Part shown: positions 46,509 through 57,726 of the stretch, in pieces
Layout of the letters: each line of letters starts with the position of its first letter
Position numbering within the stretch: the stretch's first letter is position 1
Origin: Xanthoparmelia taractica
Taxonomy: Eukaryota > Ascomycota > Lecanoromycetes > Lecanorales > Parmeliaceae
Assembly: GCA_033085395.1 (NCBI GenBank)
Contig: JANQBS010000147.1
Span: 36,835-100,834 of the forward strand
Direction of reading: 5' to 3'
DNA: 64,000 nt
Program-made: the position numbers and the translations under genes
The notes under the pieces: model-generated
Told to the model about the DNA's origin: nothing
Seen by the model: the letters and a program-made list of their open reading frames with translations, nothing else
Database searches by the model: none

Positions 46509-49500
46509 TCACTCATCACTGTCACTCTCTTCCGTGTCGTCCTCATGCAACTCATCAACGTCACTCCCTTCGTCCGGACGCAACACAACTCCAAGCTCTC
46601 GAAGTGCATCTTCATCGACATAGCCTTGCTCTTGAAGAACCTGATCCATCCTCGTAGTCCAGTATCCTTCTAGGAAAGAAAGCACGTCTTGAGTTCCCCG
46701 ATTCTCTTCGAATTCTAGCAGCAAGCCCTCAAGGAGCTCAATTTTCTCGTGGTCCTCATCTCGAATCTCTGCTTGTTCTTCGAGTTCAAGCTTTATAATG
46801 CTGTAGTACGGGTACCACCGACAGCACGTGTGTCTTAGCTTGAGCTCTTCGAATGTGTGGTAGCGGATGATTTCTTTGACCAGCCAATGCGGACAAAGTT
46901 TATGAGGTTCCAAAAATCTAAGCAGATATTCTGTAGCTAGTGTAAACCACCCTCGCGTCGCGTCGTACGGAGATGGATTTTGGAACCCTTTTAGCATCAT
47001 TGTGCACGCTAGACACCCCTGAGATGAGCATGCACAGACGCAGTCGTCGCATGAGACATCCAAAATGATTTTTATCGGAAGCAGCCTCGCGTCTTTACTT
47101 AGTCGGTTGAGGCTATCATGCAGCGGCTCCTTTATAAATCCCCTATATTCTCGCCACGCTTCGAAACGAGCTGAATACTCAATTTGGGCAGCGACATAAT
47201 GTAGGGCCCGGGTTGTTGGTGGTAGTTCTATTGGGTTGGGTGTACGACCCGGATCGTAGTCAAAGATGCCATGCTGCGGCCGATAAAGCTTCGCTCCCTT
47301 CCCAATCAGCCAAGAACAGAGGGTGGTCTCTCTTGCGAAATCTTGATGCGGATGGGTCCTGTAGCGCATCAGAGGAGTCAAGCCATTCTTATCGGGGACA
47401 TCAATGTCATGAAATCCATTCTGCCATAATTTTTCTGCGATTTCGGCATTGAGATAGCAGCAATGATACACAGTCCGACAATACGGAAGGAGACTTGACG
47501 CATGTCGTGGCATATGACCATACACTTTCAATGCATCGTCCTCAGCGCCCTCCGCATACTCTGCGTATTCATCAAGGATGCGATCATCTTGAAACACACT
47601 TGAATTGATCTTGAATGCTGTTGGTAAAGCAGCGAGCCGGCTTTGCAAACTGCGGCGCCTCTCGGCCAGCAATGCTACAGCAGTGTCTAAAACATTTGTG
47701 CGGATTTCTTGCGATAATCCCAGTATTACAAATTTATCGTCTCTAGCTAACCGCATCGCATGATCAAGCATGTTTTCAGAAAAACTGCCCTTCTCAAAAC
47801 GGCAATCAGCCTTCATCAAGAGGCTTAGTGTTTCAGAGTTTCCTAGGCTAATAGCGTAATAGAGAGGACTGTAGCCGTTCTGGTCAGCTGCATCCACGCA
47901 AGAGCCGTGTTGGAGTAACTTTCGAATACCGTAAGGCCAACAAACAGCCAAATGGAGTGGAGTATTTCCCAGTCCGTTCGTCTGATTAATCAAATGGGGC
48001 AATTCTCGGAGAGTTTCATCAAGCTCTCGCTCCGACTGGTGCCAAATGGCGAGACTTAATTCGTTGTCTTCTAAAGCTACGAGATCAAATCAGCGCAAGG
48101 AAAGCCTCGGAAAGGGTTCAGATCACCGTCCACAAACTCAGCACAATATCGTATCATCCACGTACGCGGAAAGGTTCTTCCATCGTGGTGCCCTATTGAG
48201 AACTTGGCAAATTCCGCTCCAGTGTCGAGTAGCCGAGCAGTGGATGTGATGAAATCACACGGACTTGCCGTGGAGGGAAATCCGATGACGAATTGATTCA
48301 TGAAAGTCCTGAACTAATTAGGAATCATTTGCTGGAATGAATTGATATACAAAGGAATTCATACAGATTGAGGTCATCAGTCCAATTGAGTGGGACATTG
48401 AGTTCTTCAAGTCTTGTAAGAAACTTGACTATTAACTCAAATTCCTTTTGTTTACCAAACCGCATATATCTTAAAAATCGGCTCGCTACCTACACAAATA
48501 TCAGTGATTACTCATCGTGAAACATAGTACACGAACATGAAGAAGTGTATTCCCTTCTAGGTCAACATCGTAAGGGGACGCTTTCCCATCGCGGAACAAA
48601 AGCGCGAGTCCGTGAATGGCTATGTCCAATGACGCTTCCAATTTACCCATATCTTCTCGCCACCATTGATAGGATTGCCTTTTAAGATCATCAACAAGCT
48701 TAAAGGCAGGGCTATCACGAGAAACCAAGCGGGCGCATCGTAAATTAGGGCTAATAGACAACCCTCCTGCACCTCTTGTGATTGAAATGGATGCTTCAAG
48801 AGCTCCAGCTAGAAAGGCTCCGCATCTCTTCATGCGAAACCTAGCCACAGTAGTGCTAGGTGAGCTTGCAAATAGATGGCATGTGGGGTGATGACTCATA
48901 ATAGACTGCGTCTCAAATATGAACTCCCATTTGGGGTATGATGTCATTCCGAAGTATGAGGTTCGGGGATAACTCCCGATGTGTGTACTGTTGTGCCTGA
49001 GCTTGCAGCTGCATCTCTGACGTCTCTTTTTTCTACCATCCGTTGATCCGAGGCAGCCCGCTCTTCGCTCGTTGTTTGGTCTCCAAAGTTTCTCTAAGCG
49101 GTCATTCTCCTCGCAGACTGACCGCATAAGGCCCGGCTTGCTGATAAGACCAATCTGAAGACCTTTGATACTTTGATCCTGGTCTCAGTCAGCCTAATGT
49201 TGTCACTAAATGGATGATACATACGATCGCTTCCAACTTTGCAACCACTTCGCTAGTACCTTTGGAATGAGCAAATTGCAAGTCATGTTGCAATTGATTC
49301 ATCCCAGCGCTATGACGATCCAGAGTCATAGTTATGGTTCTCTCGAGGCTACTTGGGGAGCTGTCTACACGTTCAGCCAGTTTTGTGAGTTCCATAAGCA
49401 CCTTTGCCCGAAAATCGAGAGAATCCTGACGTGAGTCGTGAGCCTCATCATGCACAGCTCTGACAGCGAGGGCTGTATCCTCAGTCTGTTGCTGTATAAG

Positions 49501-50129
49501 TGGAAATGCCTGGTTAATGGCTTGCAGTGGAGCCGAAAGCGCCTGGATAGCTGCTTGATTATTGTGAACAGCTTTCTCGGTGCTGGACGCAGTCCCCACC
49601 AAGGAAGCAATTCTTTGTTCATGTCCAACCGAAAGATGACTGCGAAGCTTGCATTAGTACTCTCTGAACTGTTTTTCTATCGTCCAACTTACAGTTGCAG
49701 TATCTGCAGTGCGCTGCTTAGATTGCCTTGTATACCATGCACGATATCTTTGAGTGTTTGAAGTGTCTGCTTCTTGAATGGATATAAAGCTCTGGCACGG
49801 TGCGACTCAATCTTCGCAGTAAGTGTTTGCGGTATCTGGGTAGAATGACATTGATCCAGAGCATGGCGGAGGTTGTTGATGCCATCCTGACATGAGGCGA
49901 TGAGTCTGCCAACTTGCCGAACAGCGGGGTCTTGATACTGTGTGATTCTCTGCAGCTCGCGGTCCAAATTTTCGCAGGTGATCCTCAGCTCATCCAAACT
50001 CCGATACGTGTGGCTGATCTGCTCGTCATATGATTTCCAAGCAGAATAGTATGAGGTCAAACCCTGGCACGTTTGAATGCTTAGAGAGATGAGACCCACG
50101 AGACTCCCAGCAGTTGCAAGCTCGGCCAT
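46509..50129 (-). CDS. STAND-type N-terminal domain protein with ankyrin repeats
   Basis: Six exons join in frame: 49693-50129, 49225-49639, about 48537-49178, 48365-48489, 48166-48308 and 46509-48076, giving about 1109 aa. The third donor could be at 48537 or 48531; both keep frame. Residues 1-145 form the helical N-terminal domain (LATAGSLVGLISLSIQTCQGL, with DELRITCENLDRELQR). A coiled coil follows to about 285, then a Cys/Arg/Lys-rich patch (GRKKRRQRCSCKLRHN) and a folded middle region ending GNTLLH. Ankyrin repeats begin near 610 (GNTPLHLAVCWPYGIRKLLQHG, ADQNGYSPLYYAISLGN) and a further one lies near 815 (DKNGLTPLMRY). The acidic C-terminus ends DTEESDSDE. There is no nucleotide-binding domain. 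Regulation unknown. Confidence 0.85.
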
Positions 50130-51359
50130 TCTGAGAAGGCTCCTCTCTCCTGTTTTGCATTGAAAGGTAGAGAAAGGGCGGATATAATGACTGCAATGAA
50201 GTTGACTGTCGATGCCATTGGAATGAGCGGGGCGTGGAGTACGACAAGGCTGCAGGCTTGGCGAGGCTGCGTTGCAAGGCTGGACGCATGACCCAATCAT
50301 CTGCAGTACCGACGGTAACTTCAGGCATGACTACAGACATGCAAGGCATACGGGATGGCTGATTAGCATCTAACAGCACAGCAGAGGCTTTAACTCAGAC
50401 ATTCAATAGTGAGGCAGAGCAAATGCTGAAGTAGAGGTTCCCCTTACAAATTTCCAAGCCATGGTGTCAGGTCATCTGCAATTAAGGCGAAGTACACTCT
50501 GGGCGGTAATTACCTTAAGTACAATATGTTGTATCCAAAACCTTTTGGAGAAAGGTGCATGCCAAGACCGATTGTGCCGAGGTCCGAGGCATTGAATCCC
50601 AAGGACTTTGTTCGCTTGACAAGCCGACTGCCTCTGTTGGGAGTACGCGATATGTTGATAGGAGCAATGACTGTCATGATTCATGACTTCAGCTAATCCA
50701 CCCTCTCTAGCAAAGAAGTGAACAATCCATCAACCAAATGACTTCCATCTTCCTATCTTGACTTCGTCCTCCAAATCCTCTTCCTTTTGTTTTGCTTTAT
50801 TGTTCGCCTCCTAATGTTGTGAAGACTTTCATCTAGCTTTCTCGAATGTCATAGACGATACTCCCCCACTTAGGTTTAGTTATCGCTGCGGAAGTGGGAT
50901 CTCTGCAATATTATATTCATTCTGTTGACCATGTCGCTCCCTCCATCATATAAATAGAGGTAAGACGGTTCTTGGTGAGATGAACGACGGGGCCTTCGAT
51001 TTCAATCTTGCCACCGATGCCCGCGGTCTGAATTAAATCAAGTCAGAAAAGCGCTAAGGGAGATGTTCGCTCTTAACGAAATACGAATGGAAGGCTGAAG
51101 CTTAGCCTGCACATTGTGCGCAAGAGGCGCCTTTAGTACGACGGTGGACTGTGAGAAAGGAGGGCTGTCCAGAGACAAGTTGGCGTCATTCTGAGAAAAA
51201 AGTATACAACATAGATATATAGATGATCTACAGCCCACTCAACTCACCCAAAGAACCAATCTCCAGGCATCAATCCAGCACCACTGAGCTTCGAGCACAA
51301 ACGTTGCGTATATCGTGAACACCAAGATTCGGGACACTACATCAAGAGAGAAAGATACC
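50130..51359. other. Intergenic, no gene seen
   Basis: Divergent spacer between the ankyrin gene and the monooxygenase. Frames on the minus strand at 50026-50684 and 51038-51433 lack support; the one at 51239-51433 is antisense to the monooxygenase start. Confidence 0.6.
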
Positions 51360-52841
51360 ATGGGCTCAGCCGAAAAGGCCCCCGACACCCTCTTCGACAT
51401 CATCATAGTCGGCGCCGGCATCTCCGGCATCAACGCCGCCTATCGAATACAGACCGAGCTACCGTCCGCCAGCTACACCATTCTCGAAGCGCGTGGAAGC
51501 ATAGGAGGAACATGGGATCTCTTTCGCTACCCGGGCATCCGCTCCGATTCCGATCTCTACACCTTCGGCTTCGCATGGCGGCCATGGACGAAGCAAAAAG
51601 CCATAGTGGACGGCGATGCGATTCGCAACTACATGCGCGAGTCGGCTGCACTGTACGGCATCGACCAGAAAATAAGATTCCACCGCAAACTTCTCTCGGC
51701 CAATTGGTCCTCGGACCAGCAATCATGGAGTTTACTCGTCGATGAAGAGGGTCGTTGTGAAACCCACTACCACGCGCGCTTCATGATTCTCGGCACCGGA
51801 TACTACGACTACGACGAAGCCTTGAGCAACCACATCCCCGGCATCTCGAACTTCACCGGCCGCGTCATCCACCCCCAATTCTGGCCCCAAGACCTCTCCT
51901 ACGCCGACAAGAAAATAATAGTCGTAGGCAGCGGCTCCACAGCCGTGACGCTACTCCCCACCCTCGCAGCCACAGCCTCCCACGTAACAATGCTGCAACG
52001 CAGCCCCACCTACATCGTCGCCCAACCATCCATCGACCCCTTCGCCCACTGGGCCCAAACCTACCTCCCCCCCTACCTCGCCTACCCCCTCACCCGCCTA
52101 AAAGTCCTCCTCCTAACCTTCCTCCTCTACAAATTCTGCCTCTACTACCCCCTCGCCGCCCGGCGCGAGCTAAAGAAGGAAACCGAAAAACACCTCCCCC
52201 CAACCATCCCTCACGACCCACACTTCACCCCCCGCTACAACCCCTGGGAACAGCGCCTCTGCCTCAGCCCAGACGGCGACTTCTTCGCCGCCCTGCGCTC
52301 CGGCAAAGCGTCCGTCGTAACCGCCACCATCACCACCGTCACTCCCTCAGGCATCCAGCTCGCAACCGGCGAAACGCTAGACGCGGACATCATCGTCACA
52401 GCCACGGGGCTCAAGATAAAAACCGGCGGCGGCGCCAAACTCTCCGTCGACGGCACCCGCGTGAAAGGCTGCGAGAAATACATGTGGAAAGGCGCGATGC
52501 TGCAAGATGTGCCCAACCTGGCGCTCGTAATCGGCTACACCAACGCCTCCTGGACGCTCGGCGCGGACGCAACGGCGCTACTGGTAACCAGATTACTAAA
52601 ATACATGAGAGCGCACGGATGGAGCTCCGCGGTACCGCGGCTGGGCGATAAAGGGGAAGGGATGAAGACACTGCCGCTGTTGAATCTTGCGTCGACGTAT
52701 ATTGTGCGGGGGACGAAGGATTTGCCGAGGACGGGGGACAAGGCGCCGTGGTTGCCGCGGAGCACGTATTTTGCGGATCTGTGGAGTGCGAAGTTTGGGA
52801 GTCTTACGGAGGGGTTGGAGTTTGAGAAAGGGTTTATGTAA
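51360..52841 (+). CDS. Flavin-dependent Baeyer-Villiger-type monooxygenase
   Basis: Oxidises ketones to esters (or a related soft nucleophile) using FAD and NADPH. Single exon, 493 aa from the ATG at 51360, which sits in a good ACCATGG context; the longer frame opens with GTG. The FAD Rossmann motif IIVGAGISG is at about residues 14-22. It has GGTWDLFRYPGIRSD, and the Baeyer-Villiger fingerprint FTGRVIHPQFWP (FxGxxxHxxxWP) at about 160-171. The NADPH motif VVGSGSTAVTLLP is near 180. The C-terminal half has one hydrophobic stretch (LKVLLLTFLLYKFCLYYPL) that may associate with membranes. Third codon positions are strongly C-biased, unlike neighbouring accessory genes. No other biosynthetic gene lies beside it, so a natural-product cluster is not supported. 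Confidence 0.93.
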   Translation: MGSAEKAPDTLFDIIIVGAGISGINAAYRIQTELPSASYTILEARGSIGGTWDLFRYPGIRSDSDLYTFGFAWRPWTKQKAIVDGDAIRNYMRESAALYGIDQKIRFHRKLLSANWSSDQQSWSLLVDEEGRCETHYHARFMILGTGYYDYDEALSNHIPGISNFTGRVIHPQFWPQDLSYADKKIIVVGSGSTAVTLLPTLAATASHVTMLQRSPTYIVAQPSIDPFAHWAQTYLPPYLAYPLTRLKVLLLTFLLYKFCLYYPLAARRELKKETEKHLPPTIPHDPHFTPRYNPWEQRLCLSPDGDFFAALRSGKASVVTATITTVTPSGIQLATGETLDADIIVTATGLKIKTGGGAKLSVDGTRVKGCEKYMWKGAMLQDVPNLALVIGYTNASWTLGADATALLVTRLLKYMRAHGWSSAVPRLGDKGEGMKTLPLLNLASTYIVRGTKDLPRTGDKAPWLPRSTYFADLWSAKFGSLTEGLEFEKGFM

Positions 52842-53317
52842 TGAATGGTTTGGTTGGTTGGTTGTTGGTATGTTTTGAGTAGAATAATGGTCTTGGGAAG
52901 GCGAGGGAAGGCGAAGTGCTGGATTGATTGATGCATGCCTCTCTACCACCTAAAAGTGTCCTTAGCCGCATGCGCGAATCACCTCATGCACTCACGCTCT
53001 CTCACCATCCTCTGCCACCTGTATCCGCGCTGAAGACTCTATCCATCTCCAAGAGGCATCTTCCCAGTCATCACCCCTTCCCGGCCCCCCTTACCCCTTG
53101 TCTCTATCCAAACCATCATCATCCAGAACGAACCCCCCCAAACCCATCCCAAAAAACACAATACCAGAAAACACAAAATCACAACTCCCTCCCCCTTACC
53201 CCCTTACCCCCTCCCCCCTTCCACTCCCCCCTTCCCCTCCCCCCTTCTTCTCCCCCTTAACCCCCCCTTTCCCCCTCCCCCCTTACACCCCCCCGGCCCC
53301 CAATACCCCCAACCCAC
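52842..53317. other. Intergenic with C runs
   Basis: Between convergent genes. From about 53080 to 53310 the + strand is almost pure C/T/A with many C runs of four to eight bases. No gene. Confidence 0.65.
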
Positions 53318-54228
53318 TCACAACCCCATCAACCTCCCCGTACCCACCTTCTCCGTCTCCGTCTCCGTCGTCCCTCCCCCTCCCCCACCCACCACGAAAA
53401 GCACATCAAAGAGCAAATCCACCGCGCCGTACGTCTCGACGAAGAAATTGAGCCCGGAGACGGTGGAGCCGAAGGTGCGCCCTGGTGCTCTCTCTTATCG
53501 TTAGTTGTGTTTATATTTTTCTTTTTTTGGGGGGTTGGGGGGGGGGGGGTGTTTGTTTGGATGGAGGAAAAAGAGGGGGAAGGGGGGGAAGGAAAGGGAT
53601 AGATAGGGTTTTTGGCGTGTGAGATGAGAGAGAGAGAGAGAGTGTGTGTGTGTGTGTGTGTATGTGTTGGTGGGGGCTGGAGGGTGTGGGGTCGGGTATG
53701 AATGGTTAATGGGTGTGAAAAGGAAAAGGAAGGAAAAAACCAAACAAAGCAAACTAAACCCCCACCCACCCCCCCCCCCCAAAAAAAAAGAAAAGACATA
53801 CAACTCATCCCCACCCCGCCGTCCTCCTCCAACGCAACAACCCACAACACGACCCTCTTAACCCTATACGCCCTCTCCCCCTCCAGCATCGTCTCAATCT
53901 CCTTCTCCCCCGCATGTTCCCAAAAATCACTTCCCGCGGCCCCGATGCAGATTAGCGCCGGGGAGCGCCCGAGCGGGTCGCCGTAGTGGGAGAAGGTGAG
54001 GGAGACGGGGGTGCGGGGGATGGGGTGGGTGTAGGGGTCTGATGGGAGGGAGACGTACGACGGGTCTGGCAGGGTGGCGGGGTGGCTGGAGTTGGTGATG
54101 AGGAGGAGGGATGGAGGGAGGGGAGGGGGAAGGGTGAGAGGGGAAGCGCTGGGGTGGAAGCGCGATAGGAGGAAGGAGAAGGAGAAGGAGAAGGAGAAGG
54201 AGAAAAGAGCGCTGGCTTGTCTTGTCAT
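53318..54228 (-). CDS. Unknown small protein with N-terminal hydrophobic segment
   Basis: Two exons join in frame: 53802-54228 and 53318-53481, giving 196 aa. The N-terminus is a hydrophobic Phe/Ser repeat (FSFSFSFSFSFLL) encoded by a GAGAAG-type microsatellite, and could act as a signal peptide or anchor. The middle has TFSHYGDPLGRSPALICIG. The second exon, in a frame different from the obvious long one, supplies TFGSTVSGLNFFVETYGAVDLLFDVLFVV, which looks conserved, and a Gly-rich end. The 320-base intron is built of GT and GA dinucleotide runs and homopolymers. Frame-switching across it is my reconstruction. Function unknown. Confidence 0.6.
53623..53666. repeat. GA/GT dinucleotide microsatellite
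   Basis: GAGAGA run followed directly by a TG/GT run, lying inside the intron of the unknown minus-strand gene. A G run and a C run/A run flank it (53530-53550 and 53770-53790). Confidence 0.9.
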
Positions 54229-55048
54229 TTCCTTTTTTTTTTTTTGTTTTTTTGTTTTTTCTCTCCCTCTCTCTCTCTTTTTGGGAGAAGAGGTGGTTGG
54301 GAGATGTAGAGGAATGAATGATAATGAATAGAGTGGAGCGCAGAAGTTGGGCTATTTTTTATCGCTCAGCTGCTCATCAGATTCGCGCGTTAGTCGTCGG
54401 ATATACATACGTCGTCGCTTGTGTCATTCTTCCCGATTCGGACATAGACCTTGGGGGAAGAATCAGACGAAGCGAGTCGTTTAAGGACAATGTGGTTTGG
54501 ACTTTTGTCGTAGCTGTGATCGATTATCGGTGGTGGTCATCTGGAAAGGTCGGTCTCAGTCCTCTTCAAGTACTCGAAATGGCGAGAGCAAGCGAGCCGA
54601 AGCGCTACATCAGACGTAGCGTCTTTTTGTTATAAGGTGTTATCCTTGTGTGAGCTTTTCCACACAACGACTGTGATGATTTTGGGATGTTGGAGACCCA
54701 ATCCAGATTCACTTTCACTGCGAACGAGGTGCTGACATAGGGTAGATGGGGAGGGGAGGTTATTGACTGTGACGACGGGAAACGGAGTTGACTGGCCGTC
54801 CATGTATTGACCAAATGCAGAGATTTTTACTGTGTTGTGCGATGCAAGAGATACGATCGAGACCAAGATGAAAGCAGCGAGTCCAGCCACTGCGGTGAAT
54901 GTTTTATCAAGAATTCATGTATACATGCGTGATGAACGACTGAACCAATCCATGCAAACTCGTAGCAGCGTACCGGACCCAGGGGTATTAAGAGAAAAGC
55001 CAAGCAAGGTTAACCATAAAATAAAACGCCTTACACATTAAAGTAGTT
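54229..55048. other. Intergenic, no gene seen
   Basis: T-rich leader just upstream of the unknown gene (54229-54270), then ordinary sequence and the 3' flank of the AhpC-like gene. Confidence 0.55.
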
Positions 55049-56311
55049 TCATTCCAAGGTCGCGCGGCCGTTGATGGTACCATTAAGGCCCTTTTCGGAC
55101 CCATTGATAGCCGCTCCGTTGGCCGAACCGCTCGTAGGAGTGCCGTTGGTGACAGTACCATTCGTGGCGACAGGATTCGTATCATTGCCCTGTGCACCCA
55201 CATCATGCCCAGTTGCGACGCTTCTCCCGTTTACCAATTTGTCCGTATCCTCTTCGTGAAGGAGGTCCATGCCACTGGCAGGTCTCTCCAGCCTATTCCC
55301 ACTCTTACTCCTCGATCCTCCCGCCCAACTCATGGGTCTTTGGTTGCTCAATCGCCTCGTGATACCACCTCCGATACCAGCAGCGCTCCACCTCTTCCTC
55401 TGCGGCACTGGCGTGTCATCCAAACCCAGCTGTTGTCTTATTACTGGGAATTCGGCATGATCTCTCGTACTCCTCATGCGATGACACCAGGTCACCTTGC
55501 CATTTTGAAACAAGAACTCTCCGCCTACTTGTCTGAAGTCGCCGCCAGACAGCATATTCCTGCCTGACTTGAGTTCCTGGATAATACTGCTCACAGCTAT
55601 CGAAAACAAAGAGCGCTGGCTGTAGTCTGGGCTCTTGCCTGGGCTCAAGGTGCTCGTCAAGCGAAAGAGGTGATATAGTTTCCGCGTAGGGTCGGCGTAG
55701 ATAGGAAAAGGGCATTGTGTTTCTTGAATGTACATGGGTATGAGATGCGGTTGGCCGCAGCCGATGACGACTATTTGTGTGGGTAGGGATAGGGCTGAGA
55801 GGGACTCGGGGCTGATGGAGGATGCAAGGGTACGGAGGAATTCCTGACAGTTCTGTGGAGGTGTGTCAGTGTCTCTGACCGCAGAGGAAAGGGGATGGCG
55901 GCGCATGCATACACCACAGAAGAAATGTCGTATAAATATGATCAGAACGCGGCGTGGCCCATGCTCGTTGTCGGCATACAAGCTCTTGAAAGTATACTTC
56001 TTCCCGTCCTTATCCAACACGGTCAGGTTGGCGACTTTGTCCAGATCTCCCTTGGTAGGTGGGCTATTGTTGACCTTAATGTCGCCTTTGAAGTGGGCGG
56101 AAGGGTCTTTGATAGCCATCTTCTTGTTGAGAGAGGAAGCAGGGTCTTTTCCTATGGAGTCAATCCAAAGGACTAGAGGTACGAGGGTGAGAATGAGAAG
56201 TAGAGCGATGACGGTAGGGTTAGAAAAGAACAAAGAGGAGGAGACAAAGGAACGGCATGAAGAAGAAGAAGGCCATAGCTGAGCACATGCTCCTGACACT
56301 AAGTCGTGCAT
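55049..56311 (-). CDS. Membrane-anchored AhpC/TSA-like thioredoxin-fold protein
   Basis: Peroxiredoxin-like family of fungi (AhpC/TSA antioxidant superfamily). The spliced form uses exons 55913-56311 and 55049-55852, giving 400 aa. The active-site sequence becomes HFFCGNCQEFLRTL, a CxxC redox motif. If the 60-base intron is retained, the frame stays open but CGNC is split by a 20-residue insert. Residues about 20-55 include a membrane helix (VIALLLILTLVPLVLWI), so the enzyme domain likely faces the cytosol or lumen as a type II protein. After the thioredoxin fold (TQIVVIGCGQPHLIPMY, CPFPIYADPTRKLYHLF) comes a long disordered tail with Asn/Gly/Thr repeats (NGTVTNGTPTSG). The start at 56311 is the first ATG; the longer frame upstream opens with a non-ATG codon. 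Substrate unknown. Confidence 0.82.
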   Translation of the reverse strand: MHDLVSGACAQLWPSSSSCRSFVSSSLFFSNPTVIALLLILTLVPLVLWIDSIGKDPASSLNKKMAIKDPSAHFKGDIKVNNSPPTKGDLDKVANLTVLDKDGKKYTFKSLYADNEHGPRRVLIIFIRHFFCGVCMRRHPLSSAVRDTDTPPQNCQEFLRTLASSISPESLSALSLPTQIVVIGCGQPHLIPMYIQETQCPFPIYADPTRKLYHLFRLTSTLSPGKSPDYSQRSLFSIAVSSIIQELKSGRNMLSGGDFRQVGGEFLFQNGKVTWCHRMRSTRDHAEFPVIRQQLGLDDTPVPQRKRWSAAGIGGGITRRLSNQRPMSWAGGSRSKSGNRLERPASGMDLLHEEDTDKLVNGRSVATGHDVGAQGNDTNPVATNGTVTNGTPTSGSANGAAINGSEKGLNGTINGRATLE

Positions 56312-57726
56312 CGTTCTAGTGTTTTGGAATAAGGTAATAATACAGAAGATACTAATGGAAATGATAGTAATAGTGATAGTAACAATGATGATAATAATAG
56401 ATTTAATAGTGTGGGCGTGGGAGAGAGTTGGCTGTGCACTCTGATACTTACTCTGTAGCACTTGGAGAAGTAAGATGGTAAATTACTTCTACTACTTGAA
56501 ATTCAGTGGAAACGATCGTGGGGTATACCAAAAAGTCAAAACACTCCCTTTAGATGATTAAAGGATCCAATCAGCTGCTGGTTTTAGCTCAAGATAGCTT
56601 AGCTTCCCTCTTTCTTTCCTCATTTAGCGCTGTGCCGTGCTGATCATTGTCTCTTTGTGGAAATAGATGGATGCACACGGCTGGATTGATCCTTTGTACT
56701 AGTCCAGATTGAGACACTTTCCCCATGTGAAACACAGTTCTCCCCCCCCCCACCCTGCATGACTGACAAACAAGGCTTAAGCGCATATACCAATTAAAAG
56801 TACTTCTAACCAAGGGAAACAACAATGTACGAGTACGATAAAAGTAGAAAGCACATGTTCTCAACGGTCATCTTGTCTTGCTCTTTCATCCCACGCTCCA
56901 GGCTTGACTGCAAAGAAGGATTGGAACGCATATTCTCACAACGCTCGACCTTATTCCTCATCCATCTAGAAAAGATTGCTTCTGGGGAGAATGCTTGCAA
57001 AGACATAAGTATACCTGCATATCAGCCCTGCAACGCTTTTTCAAATATCTACGCACCACAAGTACAACCCTTCGACGCACTTCGGAGATTTGCCGCATGT
57101 AGGTCTACTTATCCGCGCCAGTTTCCTTGTACCGGTCCACCCCTCGGAAGCAACAATTGGACCACAAACCGGGTAAAGACTGTCTTCCTATGTAATCGCA
57201 ATCTGACCATTATCTATCAAGCGCATGATGAGTAAAAGGAAACCGTCTCCTGCATCTGCAGCAAGTCCGAACAGACCGGCAAAAGCATACATGTCGCCCT
57301 ATCCTGCGGACACGCCCGGGGCAAGATTTGATTTGATGAAGCAGGACCCAGGAAAGCGCAAAACCATCGCTGATCCTCCGCACGCAACCACCACAAGCCT
57401 GCAACATTATCTTACATGATGCAGTAGAGACTGTCGCTGTCACCTGCTCTCCCTAGCCGCAATTTCACCCCCCTTCCCCACTCATCATATGTCGCGCGCA
57501 TCGAGATCGCTGCGCCTGCCTTATCAGCCTTGCAGCTTTCCGAGGCCTGCTGTCGCTCATCAAGACCCCGACTCTCTCGAGTTAGTACGATGACCGTTTT
57601 GAGTGCTGAGGGTTATGCAACAGCATCTGCCAGCCTTGTCGTTGTTGTTTGTTGTAGTATCTAATCTTCTCGACGGAATTCCATTGGTCGGCCACCATGT
57701 TTCCTAACCAGCCTTCAAATGTCGCA
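56312..57726. other. Gene-free 1.4 kb (possible small ORF)
   Basis: Upstream of the AhpC-like gene and downstream of UPF1. A 63-codon basic, Pro-rich frame (57228-57419, starting MSKRKPSPASAASPN) has good local codon look but no family or intron support. A 136-codon frame at 56825-57235 looks incidental. Confidence 0.4.

Noticed and set aside
51239..51726. Minus frames over the monooxygenase
   Set aside because: Antisense shadows of the strong C-biased coding frame.
51360..54228. Biosynthetic gene cluster around the monooxygenase
   Set aside because: No polyketide synthase, peptide synthetase, terpene cyclase or transporter lies nearby; a single tailoring-type enzyme is not enough.
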